A stretch of 64,000 nt of DNA from contig NZ_VFNC01000001.1 in NCBI RefSeq assembly GCF_006715395.1, forward strand, positions 930,001-994,000, in the 5' to 3' direction. Positions 29,325-38,137 of this stretch are shown piece after piece (the stretch's first letter is position 1; the number at the start of each line of letters is the position of its first letter). Under the pieces are notes generated by a model that saw only the letters and a program-made list of their open reading frames with translations, did no database searches and was not told the DNA's origin. The position numbers and the translations under genes are program-made. This stretch comes from Streptomyces sp. SLBN-31 (GTDB lineage: Bacteria; Actinomycetota; Actinomycetes; Streptomycetales; Streptomycetaceae).

Positions 29325-29535
29325 TCCTCCCCATCTGTCATCGGAACCTGAGAGGTTCGCCATGACCGCGGACGGCATGGCTTGCACCGTGGGTGGGACC
29401 GCCGAGGACGGCGGCCCGCTTTTCAGATGTGCCTCGCCCGCGCGGTAACGGGGCCTGAGAGATTCAAGGGAGGGACTTGCTCCTTCGGCGCCCCAGCGAC
29501 GCAGACGTGCTGGGGACTCTCCCGCGCGGATTCAA
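29325..29535 (-). promoter_or_regulatory. Tandem glycine riboswitch upstream of gcvT
   Basis: Read on the minus strand, this leader contains the hallmarks of the glycine aptamer twice. Aptamer 1: GCGGGAGAGTCC, then GCCGAAGGAGCAA, then AATCTCTCAGGCCCC. Aptamer 2: CATCTGAAAAGCGGGCC, then GTGCAAG, then AACCTCTCAGGTTC, closed by GATGACAGATGGGGAGGA. Tandem glycine riboswitches are known to switch on glycine cleavage genes. Its position about 60 bp before gcvT fits control of the whole gcvT-gcvH-glyA-sdaA unit. Aptamer boundaries are approximate. Confidence 0.9.
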
Positions 29536-29711
29536 ACGGCCGGTATGCAGTTGGCGCGCACATCATTGCACGCCCCGCCCGGCCCGTGGCAGGCCGCATC
29601 TGTAACAGGCCTGTGGCGGGAAAAGGACCGAACCGCGAGACATCCTGCATTACCTTCCTTTTACAAACGGTGGGGAGAAGCTTTCCTGACCCCGCAGGAA
29701 GGACGATCACG

Positions 29712-30380
29712 GTGAACAGGACCACGGTGTACGCCACGACCTCGGCGGTCTCGCTGCCCGAGCAGTCCGCGGCCCCGGCCCGCGAGCGGTGCGGCCGGAG
29801 ACCGGCGCCGGTCGTCCGCGACCTCCGTGACCGCTCCGGCCGCAGCCCGCACGCCCTGCTCTTCGGCCCCCGTGACGTCGTCGTCGTCACCGGCCTGCCC
29901 GGCAGCGGCAAGTCCACGCTGATGAGCCGCGCGGTGCGGGGCATACGCGTCGACTCACAGGACACCCGGGACCGCTGGGAGGCCCGCGCCCCGCGCCTGC
30001 TGCCGTACGCGGTCTACCGCCCCCTGGTCCGGCTCGCCCACTTCGCCGGCCTGCGCCGCGCCCTGCGGCACGGGGAGGGCGTCGTCGTGCACGACTGCGG
30101 CACCCAGGCCTGGGTCCGCGACTGGCTGGCCCGCGAGGCCCGCCGCCGGGGCGGTGCCATGCACCTGCTGCTCCTCGACGTCACCCCGCGCACCGCGCTG
30201 GAGGGCCAGCGCGAGCGCGGCCGGGGTGTCTCCCGCTACGCCTTCCTGCGCCACCGCACCGCGGCCGCCCGCCTGATCCGCTCCGTAGAACGCGGCGACC
30301 TTCCCACCGGCATCACCTCGGCCCTCCTCCTGGACCGCCCCGCAGCGAACACCCTCACCACCATCACCTTCACCACCTGA
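29712..30380 (+). CDS. P-loop ATP/GTP-binding protein (AAA/kinase-like)
   Basis: 222-aa cytosolic protein. After a basic N-terminal region of about 55 residues comes a Walker A motif, VVVTGLPGSGKSTLMSRAV, followed by VDSQDTRDRW and a later Asp-containing strand MHLLLLDVTPRTALEGQ. The arrangement resembles small zeta-toxin/gluconate-kinase type P-loop kinases, with RERGRGVSRYAFLRH as a possible LID. The substrate is not identifiable. GTG 29712 has AGGAAGGA upstream. It is divergent from the glycine riboswitch operon and may simply share the promoter region. Confidence 0.75.
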   Translation: MNRTTVYATTSAVSLPEQSAAPARERCGRRPAPVVRDLRDRSGRSPHALLFGPRDVVVVTGLPGSGKSTLMSRAVRGIRVDSQDTRDRWEARAPRLLPYAVYRPLVRLAHFAGLRRALRHGEGVVVHDCGTQAWVRDWLAREARRRGGAMHLLLLDVTPRTALEGQRERGRGVSRYAFLRHRTAAARLIRSVERGDLPTGITSALLLDRPAANTLTTITFTT

Positions 30381-30479
30381 CCCGACGCACATCGACAGGC
30401 CCCGTACGCAAGGACCGACGTCACCGCGGTGGCGCCTCTGCCCGGCCGGCCCACAACCCCGACCCCGCCCCACGGGCAG

Positions 30480-30848
30480 CCCCACCGCACGCGCAGCGAC
30501 GCGTCAGCGCTGTCGGCTCAGCGACGGCCTCGGCCGGGGGACGCGTGCCCGGCCCGGAAGCCACCCCGCTCCACCGCCGGCCCCGCCGCACGCGCAGCGA
30601 CGCGTCAGCGCTGTCGGCTCAGCGACGGCCTCGGCCGGGGGACGCGTGCCCGGCCCGGAAGCCACCCCGCTCCACCGCCGGCCCCGCCGCACGCGCAGCG
30701 ACGCGTCAGCGCTGTCGGCTCAGCGACGGCCTTGGCCGGGGGACGCGTGCCCGGCCCGGAAGCCACCCCGCTCCACCGCCGGCCCCACCGCGCGCGCAGC
30801 GACGCGTCAGCGCTGTCGGCTCAGCGACGGCCTCGGCCGGGGGACGCG
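30480..30848. repeat. Tandem direct repeat, 101-bp period, four copies of the core
   Basis: A core of about 66 bp including GCGCAGCGACGCGTCAGCGC and CTCAGCGACGGCCTCGGCCG recurs at 30480, 30581, 30682 and 30783. The copies are joined by an almost identical 35-bp linker (GCCCGGCCCGGAAGCCACCC and following). The period is not a multiple of three, so the frames crossing it are artefacts. Each core contains short palindromes such as GACGCGTC, CAGCGCTG and CGGCC-TC-GGCCG. The rest of 30381-31033 shows no gene; it must contain the promoter of the SseB-like gene at 31034. Confidence 0.9.
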
Positions 30849-31033
30849 CGTCCGGCTCACAACCCGTCCCCGCCCCCTTGCCGCCCTGCCGCGCGGTTCG
30901 TCCCGCCGCGGACGTCGCGGCCTGCCCGCCGCACTGGACGTGAGCGGGCCGTGCGCGGGGAGGGGCCGGTGGCGGTGGTACCCGCTAGCCTTGCCAGCCT
31001 CAGCAGTGGTACTCAGCAGGCGGTCGTAGACAG

Positions 31034-31828
31034 ATGGACTTCCCAGCGGATCTCCCCGCGGACTTTCCCACGCAGGCGCACCCCCATCCGCACGGCGGTT
31101 GGCCCGGCAACGAGCTGGAGGAGGTGCTGTCGGCCTCCCTCGGCGTGCCCTCCGCGGGCGGCCGGATCATCGAGGTCCTGGGCCGCAGCTACCTGTGGAT
31201 CCCGCTGCCCAACGGCGGCGGCCCGGACACCGGCCCCGTCGACCTGCCCACGGTGGAGCTCGAGGGCCAGGCCTACGTCCCCGTCTTCAGTTCCGAGGAG
31301 CAGTTCCGGCAGGCCGTGGGCAGCCACATGGCGTACACGATCGCCCCGGCCGTCGACTTCGCCCGCGGCCTGCCCCCGCAGGTGGGCCTCATCGTCAACC
31401 CCGACGGCGTGGTCGGCATGCCCCTGCCGCCCGCCGCGGTCGCCGAGCTGTGCCGCGTGGGCCGCACCCCCCTCGACGGCCCCGCCGCCGGCGGGCGGGT
31501 CAAGCTCTACGAACCGGACTGGCAGGACGACCCGATCGACTTCCTGGCCGCGGCCTCGGCGGAGTTCGCCGAGACGGGCGTGGTCGTCACGGCTCGCCGC
31601 TGCCTCGCGGCCGTGGAGACGGCCGACCCCGTGATGTTCGTCGGCGTGGAACTCTCCCAGTGGGAGGGCGACCTCAGGGCCCTCCCGCTGCAGGCCCTGG
31701 AGAGAGCGGTGACCCGGATCCCCACCCAGTGGCCGGTGAACCTGGTCCTCCTGGACGTCACCGACGACCCGGTGGCGGTGTGGATGAGGGACCAGGTGCG
31801 CCCTTTCTACGTCAGGGACCACCTCTAG
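31034..31828 (+). CDS. SseB-family protein, first of a pair
   Basis: 264-aa cytosolic protein related to the enhanced-serine-sensitivity protein SseB. The N-terminal half holds the SseB fold (ELEEVLSASLG, YVPVFSSEEQFRQAVG, GLIVNPDGVVGMPLP). The C-terminal half ends with the SseB C-terminal domain (PVNLVLLDVTDDPVAVWMRD then VRPFY). The first 25 residues are proline- and histidine-rich. Biochemical function is unknown for the family; the name comes from a serine-related phenotype in E. coli, notable because serine-metabolism genes lie close by. ATG 31034. A second, related gene follows after about 100 bp. Confidence 0.8.
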   Translation: MDFPADLPADFPTQAHPHPHGGWPGNELEEVLSASLGVPSAGGRIIEVLGRSYLWIPLPNGGGPDTGPVDLPTVELEGQAYVPVFSSEEQFRQAVGSHMAYTIAPAVDFARGLPPQVGLIVNPDGVVGMPLPPAAVAELCRVGRTPLDGPAAGGRVKLYEPDWQDDPIDFLAAASAEFAETGVVVTARRCLAAVETADPVMFVGVELSQWEGDLRALPLQALERAVTRIPTQWPVNLVLLDVTDDPVAVWMRDQVRPFYVRDHL

Positions 31829-31929
31829 AGGACGCGGCGGCGACGCCGTACGCACCACGGGTCCTGAGCCACCGGGCGCTTAAGCTGTCACTCAATGCGG
31901 GGCAACTTCTCGAAGGGGCGGTACGACAG

Positions 31930-32727
31930 GTGAGCGCGAGCCTCAGCGGCAGCGTCGAGCACATGCTGCGCCAGGTGACGCCCGGGCGCTACGACGCCTA
32001 CGAGGCACTCCTCCGCGCCCTCGCGACCCCCGGCTCGGGTCAGATCTGGATGCTCCTGTGGCACGGCCAGGCCGGCTCGCCGGACGCCCAGTACGGAAAC
32101 ATGGAGGTCGACGGCTACGGCTACGCCCCCTGCGTCACCTCGGCCCAGGAACTGAGCGCCAGCGGCTGGAACAGGTCGTACGAGGTGGTGGACGGCCTCG
32201 ACGTGGCCCGCACCCTCTACCCCGACCACTTCGGCCTCTGGCTCAACCCGCACGCCCCCGGCGGCGGCGTCGGCATCCCCTGGCTGGACCTGCGCCGGGT
32301 CGCCACCGGCCTGGAGCGCCAGCCGGCCGGCCCGCTCCGGCTGTCGGAGCCGGCCATCGAGATCCCGCAGTTCTTCGCCCTCCTCGCGCAGAACGCCCAC
32401 CGCACCCCCGCCGTACGCTCCCTGCGCCGCGCGTGGGTGCAGCCGGCGCTCGGCGCGCCGTACCTCGCCATCGGCCTGGACGTGTACGACACCAGCCCCG
32501 GCGCCGTCGACTCCGTCCGCGCGATGATGCAGCAGTCCGTCGGCGCCGTACCCGACGGGCTGCCGGTGTCGACCGTGGCGATGTCCGACGACTTCGACCC
32601 GGTCGCGCTCTGGATGCGGGCGAGCGCCCGCCCCTTCTACGACCGCGAGGCCCACGCCCCCGCCGGCGCCCCCGCCCAGGCGCCCGCGGCGGGCTACGGC
32701 TACCCGCCGGTGCGGGGTGGGTACTGA
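31930..32727 (+). CDS. SseB-family protein, second of a pair
   Basis: 265-aa paralogue-like protein. VEHMLRQVTPGRYDAYEALL starts an N-terminal SseB-like region, with FGLWLNPHAPGGGVGIPWLDL in the middle. A C-terminal domain ends SDDFDPVALWMRASARPFYDRE, clearly akin to PVAVWMRDQVRPFYVRD of its neighbour. The last 30 residues are Ala/Pro/Gly-rich. GTG 31930 is chosen with GAAGGGG upstream. The two genes are probably co-transcribed and their products may interact, an inference from duplication and order. Confidence 0.75.
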   Translation: MSASLSGSVEHMLRQVTPGRYDAYEALLRALATPGSGQIWMLLWHGQAGSPDAQYGNMEVDGYGYAPCVTSAQELSASGWNRSYEVVDGLDVARTLYPDHFGLWLNPHAPGGGVGIPWLDLRRVATGLERQPAGPLRLSEPAIEIPQFFALLAQNAHRTPAVRSLRRAWVQPALGAPYLAIGLDVYDTSPGAVDSVRAMMQQSVGAVPDGLPVSTVAMSDDFDPVALWMRASARPFYDREAHAPAGAPAQAPAAGYGYPPVRGGY

Positions 32728-33066
32728 GTGTCCGCTCCGGGCGACGCGGACTGAGACGCGCGCCTTTGGTTCAGACCGGAGGAGACGTTCTTCGCGCGTA
32801 GATACCGCCAACTGATCCACTTGTAAACCAAATGTCCGAAAGAATTCCCGTCCGGCCCCCGTTACCCACTGTCCGGATAACGGAACCCAACAGCCCGCAT
32901 CACGTTTACGCATCCATTCACCGCCAAGTCTGGCAACAGATCGCCAAAGCGTTGAAGACTCCCGCTCCAGGGGACTTCGTCCCCGTGTACGACGGCTGAT
33001 CACGCCGCCACAGCGGCAAGTGCGGGCCGGCCACCGCCGGTTGAATCGAAGAGGGGTCCCTGCCAG
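32728..33066. other. Intergenic promoter region of the oligopeptide transporter operon
   Basis: No gene seen. The stretch is AT-richer than its surroundings between about 32800 and 32960, as expected for a promoter. It contains a small perfect hairpin GGGGAC-TTC-GTCCCC at 32970-32984 in the presumed leader of the permease gene. The start at 33067 is preceded by AGAGGGGTCC. Confidence 0.45.
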
Positions 33067-34074
33067 ATGACGGCACCATTGCACGAGCCGACTGCGGAAG
33101 CGGCCCCGAGCGCGGCCGAGGAAGCAGCGGTTGCCACAGCCGGCGCCAAGGCCGTACAGGGTCGTTCCCTGGGCCGGATCGCCTGGGAGCGCCTCAAGCG
33201 GGACAAGCTCGCCCTGTCGGGCGGCATCATCGTGCTCCTCCTCATCCTGGTCGCGCTGTTCGCCCCCCTGATCGCCCAGGCCTACGGTCAGGACCCCGAC
33301 GCCTACCACGAGAGCCTGATCGACCCCCTGTTCAGCACCCCCAAGGGGTCCCTGGGCGGCATCAGCGGGGAGCACTGGCTCGGCGTCGAGCCCGTCAACG
33401 GCCGCGACATCTTCGCCCGCGTCCTCTACGGCGCCCGGATCTCGCTCCTCGTCGGCTTCCTGTCCGCGATCGTCGCCGTCGTCCTCGGCACGATCCTGGG
33501 CATCCTGGCCGGCTTCTTCGGCGGCTGGGTCGACTCGGTCATCAGCCGGGTCATGGACGGCCTGCTGGCCTTCCCGCAGCTGCTGTTCATCATCGCGCTG
33601 GTCTCCGTCATGCCCAACGACATGCTGGGGCTGACCGGGTCCAACGTCCGTGTGTTCGTGATGATCCTGGTCATCGGCTTCTTCGGCTGGCCCTACATCG
33701 GGCGAGTGGTGCGCGGCCAGACCCTCTCGATGCGTGAGCGGGAGTACGTCGAGGCGGCACGGTCCCTGGGAGCCGGGCGGTTCTACATCCTGTTCAAGGA
33801 ACTGCTGCCCAACCTCGTCGCGCCGATCATCGTCTACACGACGATGATGATCCCGACCAACATCCTCACCGAGGCGGCACTCAGCTTCCTGGGTGTGGGC
33901 GTCAAGCCGCCCACGTCCTCCTGGGGGCAGATGCTGTCGACCGCGATCGACTACTACGACTCGGACCCGATGTACATGATCGTCCCTGGCGTAGCGATCT
34001 TCATCACCGTTCTGGCCTTCAACCTCTTCGGTGACGGCGTGCGGGACGCGCTGGACCCGAAGGGCTCCCGTTGA
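33067..34074 (+). CDS. Oligopeptide/dipeptide ABC transporter permease (DppC/OppC type)
   Basis: 335-aa inner-membrane permease. An N-terminal cytosolic extension of about 40 residues leads to the OppC N-terminal domain (RLKRDKLALSGGIIVLLLIL), then the binding-protein-dependent transport domain. The EAA loop reads YVEAARSLGAGRFYILFKELLPN, with the coupling-helix pattern for the ATPases. About six transmembrane helices. It is unusual in being the first gene of the importer operon, ahead of the binding protein. The lipoprotein follows after 68 bp. Confidence 0.92.
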   Translation: MTAPLHEPTAEAAPSAAEEAAVATAGAKAVQGRSLGRIAWERLKRDKLALSGGIIVLLLILVALFAPLIAQAYGQDPDAYHESLIDPLFSTPKGSLGGISGEHWLGVEPVNGRDIFARVLYGARISLLVGFLSAIVAVVLGTILGILAGFFGGWVDSVISRVMDGLLAFPQLLFIIALVSVMPNDMLGLTGSNVRVFVMILVIGFFGWPYIGRVVRGQTLSMREREYVEAARSLGAGRFYILFKELLPNLVAPIIVYTTMMIPTNILTEAALSFLGVGVKPPTSSWGQMLSTAIDYYDSDPMYMIVPGVAIFITVLAFNLFGDGVRDALDPKGSR

Positions 34075-34142
34075 CCGCCCCACCGCAAGCGTCCCGTGGC
34101 ACCAGCACGGGGTCTCTCATCAAATCCGGAGGATCCGAGATC

Positions 34143-35933
34143 GTGACTACCCAACGCACCTCAGGGCGGCGCAAGCAGGCGTTGGCCGCTGCTGCCGCGG
34201 TCGCCGGGCTGCTGACCTTGGCAGCGTGCGGCGGCGGCAACGACAAGGGAGGCTCGTCGTCCGGCGCTGCCGGCTTCGACGCCGCGAACAACAAGGTCGC
34301 CCAGGCCTCGCAGGTCAAGAAGGGCGGCACCCTGAAGTACGTCAGCACCCAGGACGCCGACTTCTGGGACACCACGCGCGGCTACTACGGCTTCATGTGG
34401 GACTTCTCGCGCTACTACAGCCGCCAGCTGCTGACCTACAAGACCCAGCCGGGCGCCGAGGGTGCGAAGCTCACCCCGGACCTCGCCACCGACATGGGCC
34501 AGGTCTCCTCCGACGGCAAGACCTACACCTTCCACCTGCGTGACGGCATCACGTGGGAGGACGGCAAGGCCATCACCTCGCAGGACATCAAGTACGGCAT
34601 CGAGCGCGTCTGGGCGCAGGACGTGCTGTCCGGCGGTCCGATCTACCTCCAGCAGATGCTCGACCCGAAGAACACCTACAAGGGTCCCTACAAGGACACC
34701 TCGAAGGACAAGCTCGGCCTGAAGGCGATCTCCACGCCCGACGCCAAGACGATCGTCTTCCACCTGCCCAAGGCGAACTCGGACTTCCCCGAGGTCCTCG
34801 CCATGGTCACGGCCTCCCCGGTCCGCCAGGACAAGGACACCAAGGCCAAGTACACGCTGCACCCGTTCTCCTCCGGCCCGTACAAGTTCCAGTCGTACAG
34901 CCCGGGCAAGGGCCTGGTCCTGGTCCGCAACACCAACTGGAAGGCGTCCTCGGACCCCGTCCGCAAGGCGTACCCGGACAAGATCACGCTGGACATCTCG
35001 TCCAACCAGAACGACTCGGACCAGCGTCTGATCAACGGCGACTACGACATCGACGCCAGCCAGACGGGCCTCGGCCCGCAGGCGCGCCAGATCGCCCTGA
35101 AGCAGCACAAGGGCAACCTGGACAACCCGGTCTCCGGCTTCATCCGCTACGCGGTCTTCCCGCAGACGGTCAAGCCGTTCGACAACATCCACTGCCGCAA
35201 GGCCGTCATCTACGCGGCCGACCACGTGTCGATCCAGACCGCGCGTGGTGGCCCGGTCGCCGGTGGTGACATCGGCACCAACATGCTCCCGCCGTCGGTC
35301 GCCGGCTCCGAGGGCCAGAAGTACGACCCGTACGGCATCTCCGGTGCCAACAAGAGCGGCAACGCCGACCTGGCCAAGAAGGAGCTGAAGGCCTGCGGCA
35401 AGCCCAGCGGCTTCAGCACCACCATCGCCGTCCGCAACAACAAGGCGCAGGAGGTGGCCACGGCCACGTCCCTGCAGGCGTCGCTGAAGAAGGTCGGCAT
35501 CAACGCCGACATCTACCAGTACGACGGTTCGCAGAGCTCCGGCATCATCGGCGCCCCGGCGAACGTGGCGAAGAAGAAGCTCGGCATCATCATCATGGGC
35601 TGGGGTCCTGACTTCCCGACCGTCCAGGGTTACGGCATCCCGCTGTGGAGCAGCCACTACATCCTGCAGAGCGGCAACAACAACTTCGCCATGATCAAGG
35701 ACAAGGCGATCGACGGCCTGTTCGACCAGTACATCGGTACGCAGGACGAGGCGAAGAAGACCCAGATCGCCACGCAGATCAACCACAAGGTGAGCGAGGG
35801 CGCGTACTACCTGCCCTTCACCTTCGAGCGCCTGCTGAACTTCCGCTCCTCGCGGATCGGCAACGTCTACACGTCGAACGCCTACAGCGGCTACTACGAC
35901 TTCGTCAACATCGGTCTGAAGTCCACGAAGTAA
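34143..35933 (+). CDS. Oligopeptide ABC transporter substrate-binding lipoprotein
   Basis: 596-aa SBP_bac_5-family binding protein. The signal peptide AAAAAVAGLLTLAAC ends with a lipobox, so it is a lipoprotein on the outer membrane face. The mature protein has the typical entries FHLRDGITWEDGKAITSQD and HPFSSGPYKFQSY of peptide-binding proteins. GTG 34143 is chosen because GGAGG lies 10 bases upstream; the frame is open back to 34071 without a signal-like sequence. It captures extracellular peptides, possibly including signalling peptides as in the Streptomyces BldK system, and delivers them to the two permeases. Confidence 0.93.
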   Translation: MTTQRTSGRRKQALAAAAAVAGLLTLAACGGGNDKGGSSSGAAGFDAANNKVAQASQVKKGGTLKYVSTQDADFWDTTRGYYGFMWDFSRYYSRQLLTYKTQPGAEGAKLTPDLATDMGQVSSDGKTYTFHLRDGITWEDGKAITSQDIKYGIERVWAQDVLSGGPIYLQQMLDPKNTYKGPYKDTSKDKLGLKAISTPDAKTIVFHLPKANSDFPEVLAMVTASPVRQDKDTKAKYTLHPFSSGPYKFQSYSPGKGLVLVRNTNWKASSDPVRKAYPDKITLDISSNQNDSDQRLINGDYDIDASQTGLGPQARQIALKQHKGNLDNPVSGFIRYAVFPQTVKPFDNIHCRKAVIYAADHVSIQTARGGPVAGGDIGTNMLPPSVAGSEGQKYDPYGISGANKSGNADLAKKELKACGKPSGFSTTIAVRNNKAQEVATATSLQASLKKVGINADIYQYDGSQSSGIIGAPANVAKKKLGIIIMGWGPDFPTVQGYGIPLWSSHYILQSGNNNFAMIKDKAIDGLFDQYIGTQDEAKKTQIATQINHKVSEGAYYLPFTFERLLNFRSSRIGNVYTSNAYSGYYDFVNIGLKSTK

Positions 35934-36013
35934 TCCCGGCACACCCGCCGAACGGCACGAAAGGCAGGTGAAGGCCGGCGCGGCGGGACCGTGGGCCACC
36001 GGACGACCTCCGG

Positions 36014-36038
36014 CGGCCCGCGGTCCTGCGGCGGGCCG
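36014..36038 (+). promoter_or_regulatory. Intercistronic hairpin before second permease gene
   Basis: CGGCCCGC (36014-36021) and GCGGGCCG (36031-36038) form a perfect 8-bp stem with a 9-nt loop, ending six bases before GTG 36045. It could raise the level of the binding-protein mRNA over the downstream permease genes, or limit ribosome access to the permease start. Confidence 0.5.
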
Positions 36039-36044
36039 TTAGCT

Positions 36045-37043
36045 GTGCTCGCTTACCTCATCAGGCGGCTCTTCGCCGCCGCAGTGATGCTGGTGGTCAT
36101 CATCCTGGTGGTCTTCTGCATCTTCTTCCTCGTCCCCAAGTGGGCGGGCGTGGACATCGCCTCAAGTTTCGTGGGCAAGCAGGCCGACCCGGCGTCGGTG
36201 GCAGCGGTGCGCGAGAAGCTGGGACTGAGCGACCCGATCTTCGTTCAGGTCTGGCACTTCTTCAAGGGCATCTTCGTCGGCCGTACCTACTCGGCCGGCG
36301 GCGACATCACCCACTGCGCCGCGCCCTGCTTCGGCTACTCCTTCCGTACCGAGCAGGACGTCTGGCCCGTGCTCACCGACCGCTTCCCGGTGACCCTGGG
36401 TCTGGCGCTCGGTGCCGCCGTGCTGTGGCTGGTCTTCGGTGTCGCGGCCGGTGTGCTCTCCGCGCTCAAGCGGGGCACCCTGTGGGACCGCGGCGCGATG
36501 GTCATCGCGCTCGGCGGTGTGTCGCTGCCGATCTACTTCACCGGTCTGCTGTCGCTGGCGATCTTCAGCTACGGCCTCGGCTGGATCGACGGCAAGTACG
36601 TGCCCCTCACCGACAGCTTCACCGGCTGGCTGGGCGGCATGATCCTGCCGTGGGTCACCCTCGCGTTCCTGTACGCGGCGATGTACGCCCGGATCACCCG
36701 CGCCACCATGCTGGAGATCCTCGGCGAGGACTACATCCGCACGGCGCGCGCGAAGGGCCTCAAGGAGCAGGTCGTCATCAGCAAGCACGCCATGCGCTCC
36801 ACGATGACGCCCATCCTGACCATGCTCGGCATGGACCTCGGCGCCCTCATCGGCGGCGCGATCCTGACCGAGACGACGTTCAGCCTGCCCGGCCTCGGCC
36901 AGGCCGTGCTCAACGCCATCAAGACCCAGGACCTGCCCATCATCCTGGGCGTCACCCTGATCACTTCTCTCGCGGTGCTGATCGCCAACCTCGTGGTGGA
37001 CGTCCTGTACGCCGTGATCGACCCCCGAGTGAGGCTCGCATGA
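36045..37043 (+). CDS. Oligopeptide/dipeptide ABC transporter permease (DppB/OppB type)
   Basis: 332-aa inner-membrane permease. The first helix follows directly after the start (LIRRLFAAAVMLVVIILVVF) and about six helices are seen in all. The EAA loop is in YIRTARAKGLKEQVVISKHAM. A region at residues 75-105 with two Cys (THCAAPCFGYSF) lies in the first external loop and is longer than in E. coli DppB. GTG 36045 places the conserved helix at the N-terminus; no good ribosome binding site is present because a hairpin occupies the position. Its stop overlaps the ATPase start (ATGA). Confidence 0.92.
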   Translation: MLAYLIRRLFAAAVMLVVIILVVFCIFFLVPKWAGVDIASSFVGKQADPASVAAVREKLGLSDPIFVQVWHFFKGIFVGRTYSAGGDITHCAAPCFGYSFRTEQDVWPVLTDRFPVTLGLALGAAVLWLVFGVAAGVLSALKRGTLWDRGAMVIALGGVSLPIYFTGLLSLAIFSYGLGWIDGKYVPLTDSFTGWLGGMILPWVTLAFLYAAMYARITRATMLEILGEDYIRTARAKGLKEQVVISKHAMRSTMTPILTMLGMDLGALIGGAILTETTFSLPGLGQAVLNAIKTQDLPIILGVTLITSLAVLIANLVVDVLYAVIDPRVRLA

Positions 37044-38137
37044 CGGAACTGAGCAAGAGCGGAGCGGCCGTGGGTGAGCCCACGAGCACCTCGCCCGCCC
37101 CGACGTCCTTCCTGGAAGTGCGCGACCTGAAGGTGCACTTCCCGACCGACGACGGCCTGGTGAAGTCCGTCGACGGGCTTTCCTTCAAGCTGGAGAAGGG
37201 CAAGACCCTCGGCATCGTGGGCGAGTCCGGTTCCGGCAAGTCGGTGACCTCGCTCGGCATCATGGGCCTGCACACCGCCGGCCAGTACGGCAAGCGCAAG
37301 GCGCAGATCTCCGGCGAGATCTGGCTGGACGGCACCGAGCTGCTGACCGCCGACCCGGACGAGGTGCGCAAGCTGCGCGGCCGCGAGATGGCGATGATCT
37401 TCCAGGATCCGCTGTCGGCCCTGCACCCGTACTACACGATCGGCCAGCAGATCGTCGAGGCGTACCGCATCCACCACAACGTCGACAAGAAGACCGCGAA
37501 GAGGCGCGCGGTCGAGATGCTCGACCGGGTGGGCATCCCGCAGCCGGACAAGCGGGTGGACAACTACCCGCACGAGTTCTCCGGCGGTATGCGCCAGCGC
37601 GCGATGATCGCGATGTCGCTGGTGAACAACCCCGAGCTGCTCATCGCGGACGAGCCGACCACCGCCCTGGACGTGACCGTCCAGGCGCAGATCCTGGACC
37701 TGATCCGGGACCTGCAGAAGGAGTTCGGCTCCGCGGTCATCATCATCACCCACGACCTGGGCGTCGTCGCCGAGCTCGCCGACGACATCCTGGTGATGTA
37801 CGGCGGCCGCTGCGTGGAGCGGGGCCCGGCGGAGAAGGTGTTCTACGAACCCCGCCACCCCTACACCTGGGGTCTGCTCGGCTCGATGCCGCGCCTGGAC
37901 CGCGAGCAGCAGGAACGGCTGATCCCGGTCAAGGGCTCCCCGCCGTCGCTGATCAACATCCCGTCCGGCTGCGCCTTCAACCCGCGCTGCCCCTACGCGG
38001 ACATCCCGAAGGACAACGTCACCCGCACGGTGCGCCCCGAGCTGACCGAGGTCGGCAGCCAGCACTGGGCCGCCTGCCACATGACGCAGGAGCAGCGGGA
38101 GCGTATCTGGACCGAAGAGATTGCGCCGAAGCTGTGA
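37040..38137 (+). CDS. Oligopeptide ABC transporter ATP-binding protein (DppD/OppD type)
   Basis: 365-aa ATPase energising peptide import. Walker A GESGSGKS, signature [15 protein letters not shown], Walker [15 protein letters not shown] and switch His ([10 protein letters not shown]) are intact. The C-terminal oligopeptide-transporter domain has the cysteine motif [11 protein letters not shown] and a later C in AACHM, matching the [4Fe-4S] binding pattern known in Dpp/Opp ATPases. It overlaps both neighbours by four bases, so the two ATPases are made in stoichiometric amounts. Confidence 0.94.
   Translation: MTELSKSGAAVGEPTSTSPAPTSFLEVRDLKVHFPTDDGLVKSVDGLSFKLEKGKTLGIVGESGSGKSVTSLGIMGLHTAGQYGKRKAQISGEIWLDGTELLTADPDEVRKLRGREMAMIFQDPLSALHPYYTIGQQIVEAYRIHHNVDKKTAKRRAVEMLDRVGIPQPDKRVDNYPHEFSGGMRQRAMIAMSLVNNPELLIADEPTTALDVTVQAQILDLIRDLQKEFGSAVIIITHDLGVVAELADDILVMYGGRCVERGPAEKVFYEPRHPYTWGLLGSMPRLDREQQERLIPVKGSPPSLINIPSGCAFNPRCPYADIPKDNVTRTVRPELTEVGSQHWAACHMTQEQRERIWTEEIAPKL

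Noticed and set aside
29382..29711. Upstream extension of the P-loop protein into the riboswitch region
   Set aside because: The frame is open but overlaps the minus-strand glycine riboswitch and lacks similarity; GTG 29712 with AGGAAGGA is better.
30480..30848. Possible CRISPR array
   Set aside because: Units are 101 bp with near-identical linkers, not short repeats with unique spacers, and no cas genes are present.
30429..31634. A 401-codon frame crossing the 101-bp tandem repeat with repeated peptides
   Set aside because: The repeat period is not a multiple of three, so the same DNA is read in different frames. The frame then runs antiparallel in meaning to the SseB-like gene it overlaps.
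31894..31932. A 12-codon frame (MRGNFSKGRYDR) just upstream of the second SseB-like gene as a leader peptide
   Set aside because: It ends at the GTG start of the gene and could couple translation, but there is no ribosome binding site and no attenuator-like structure to support it.
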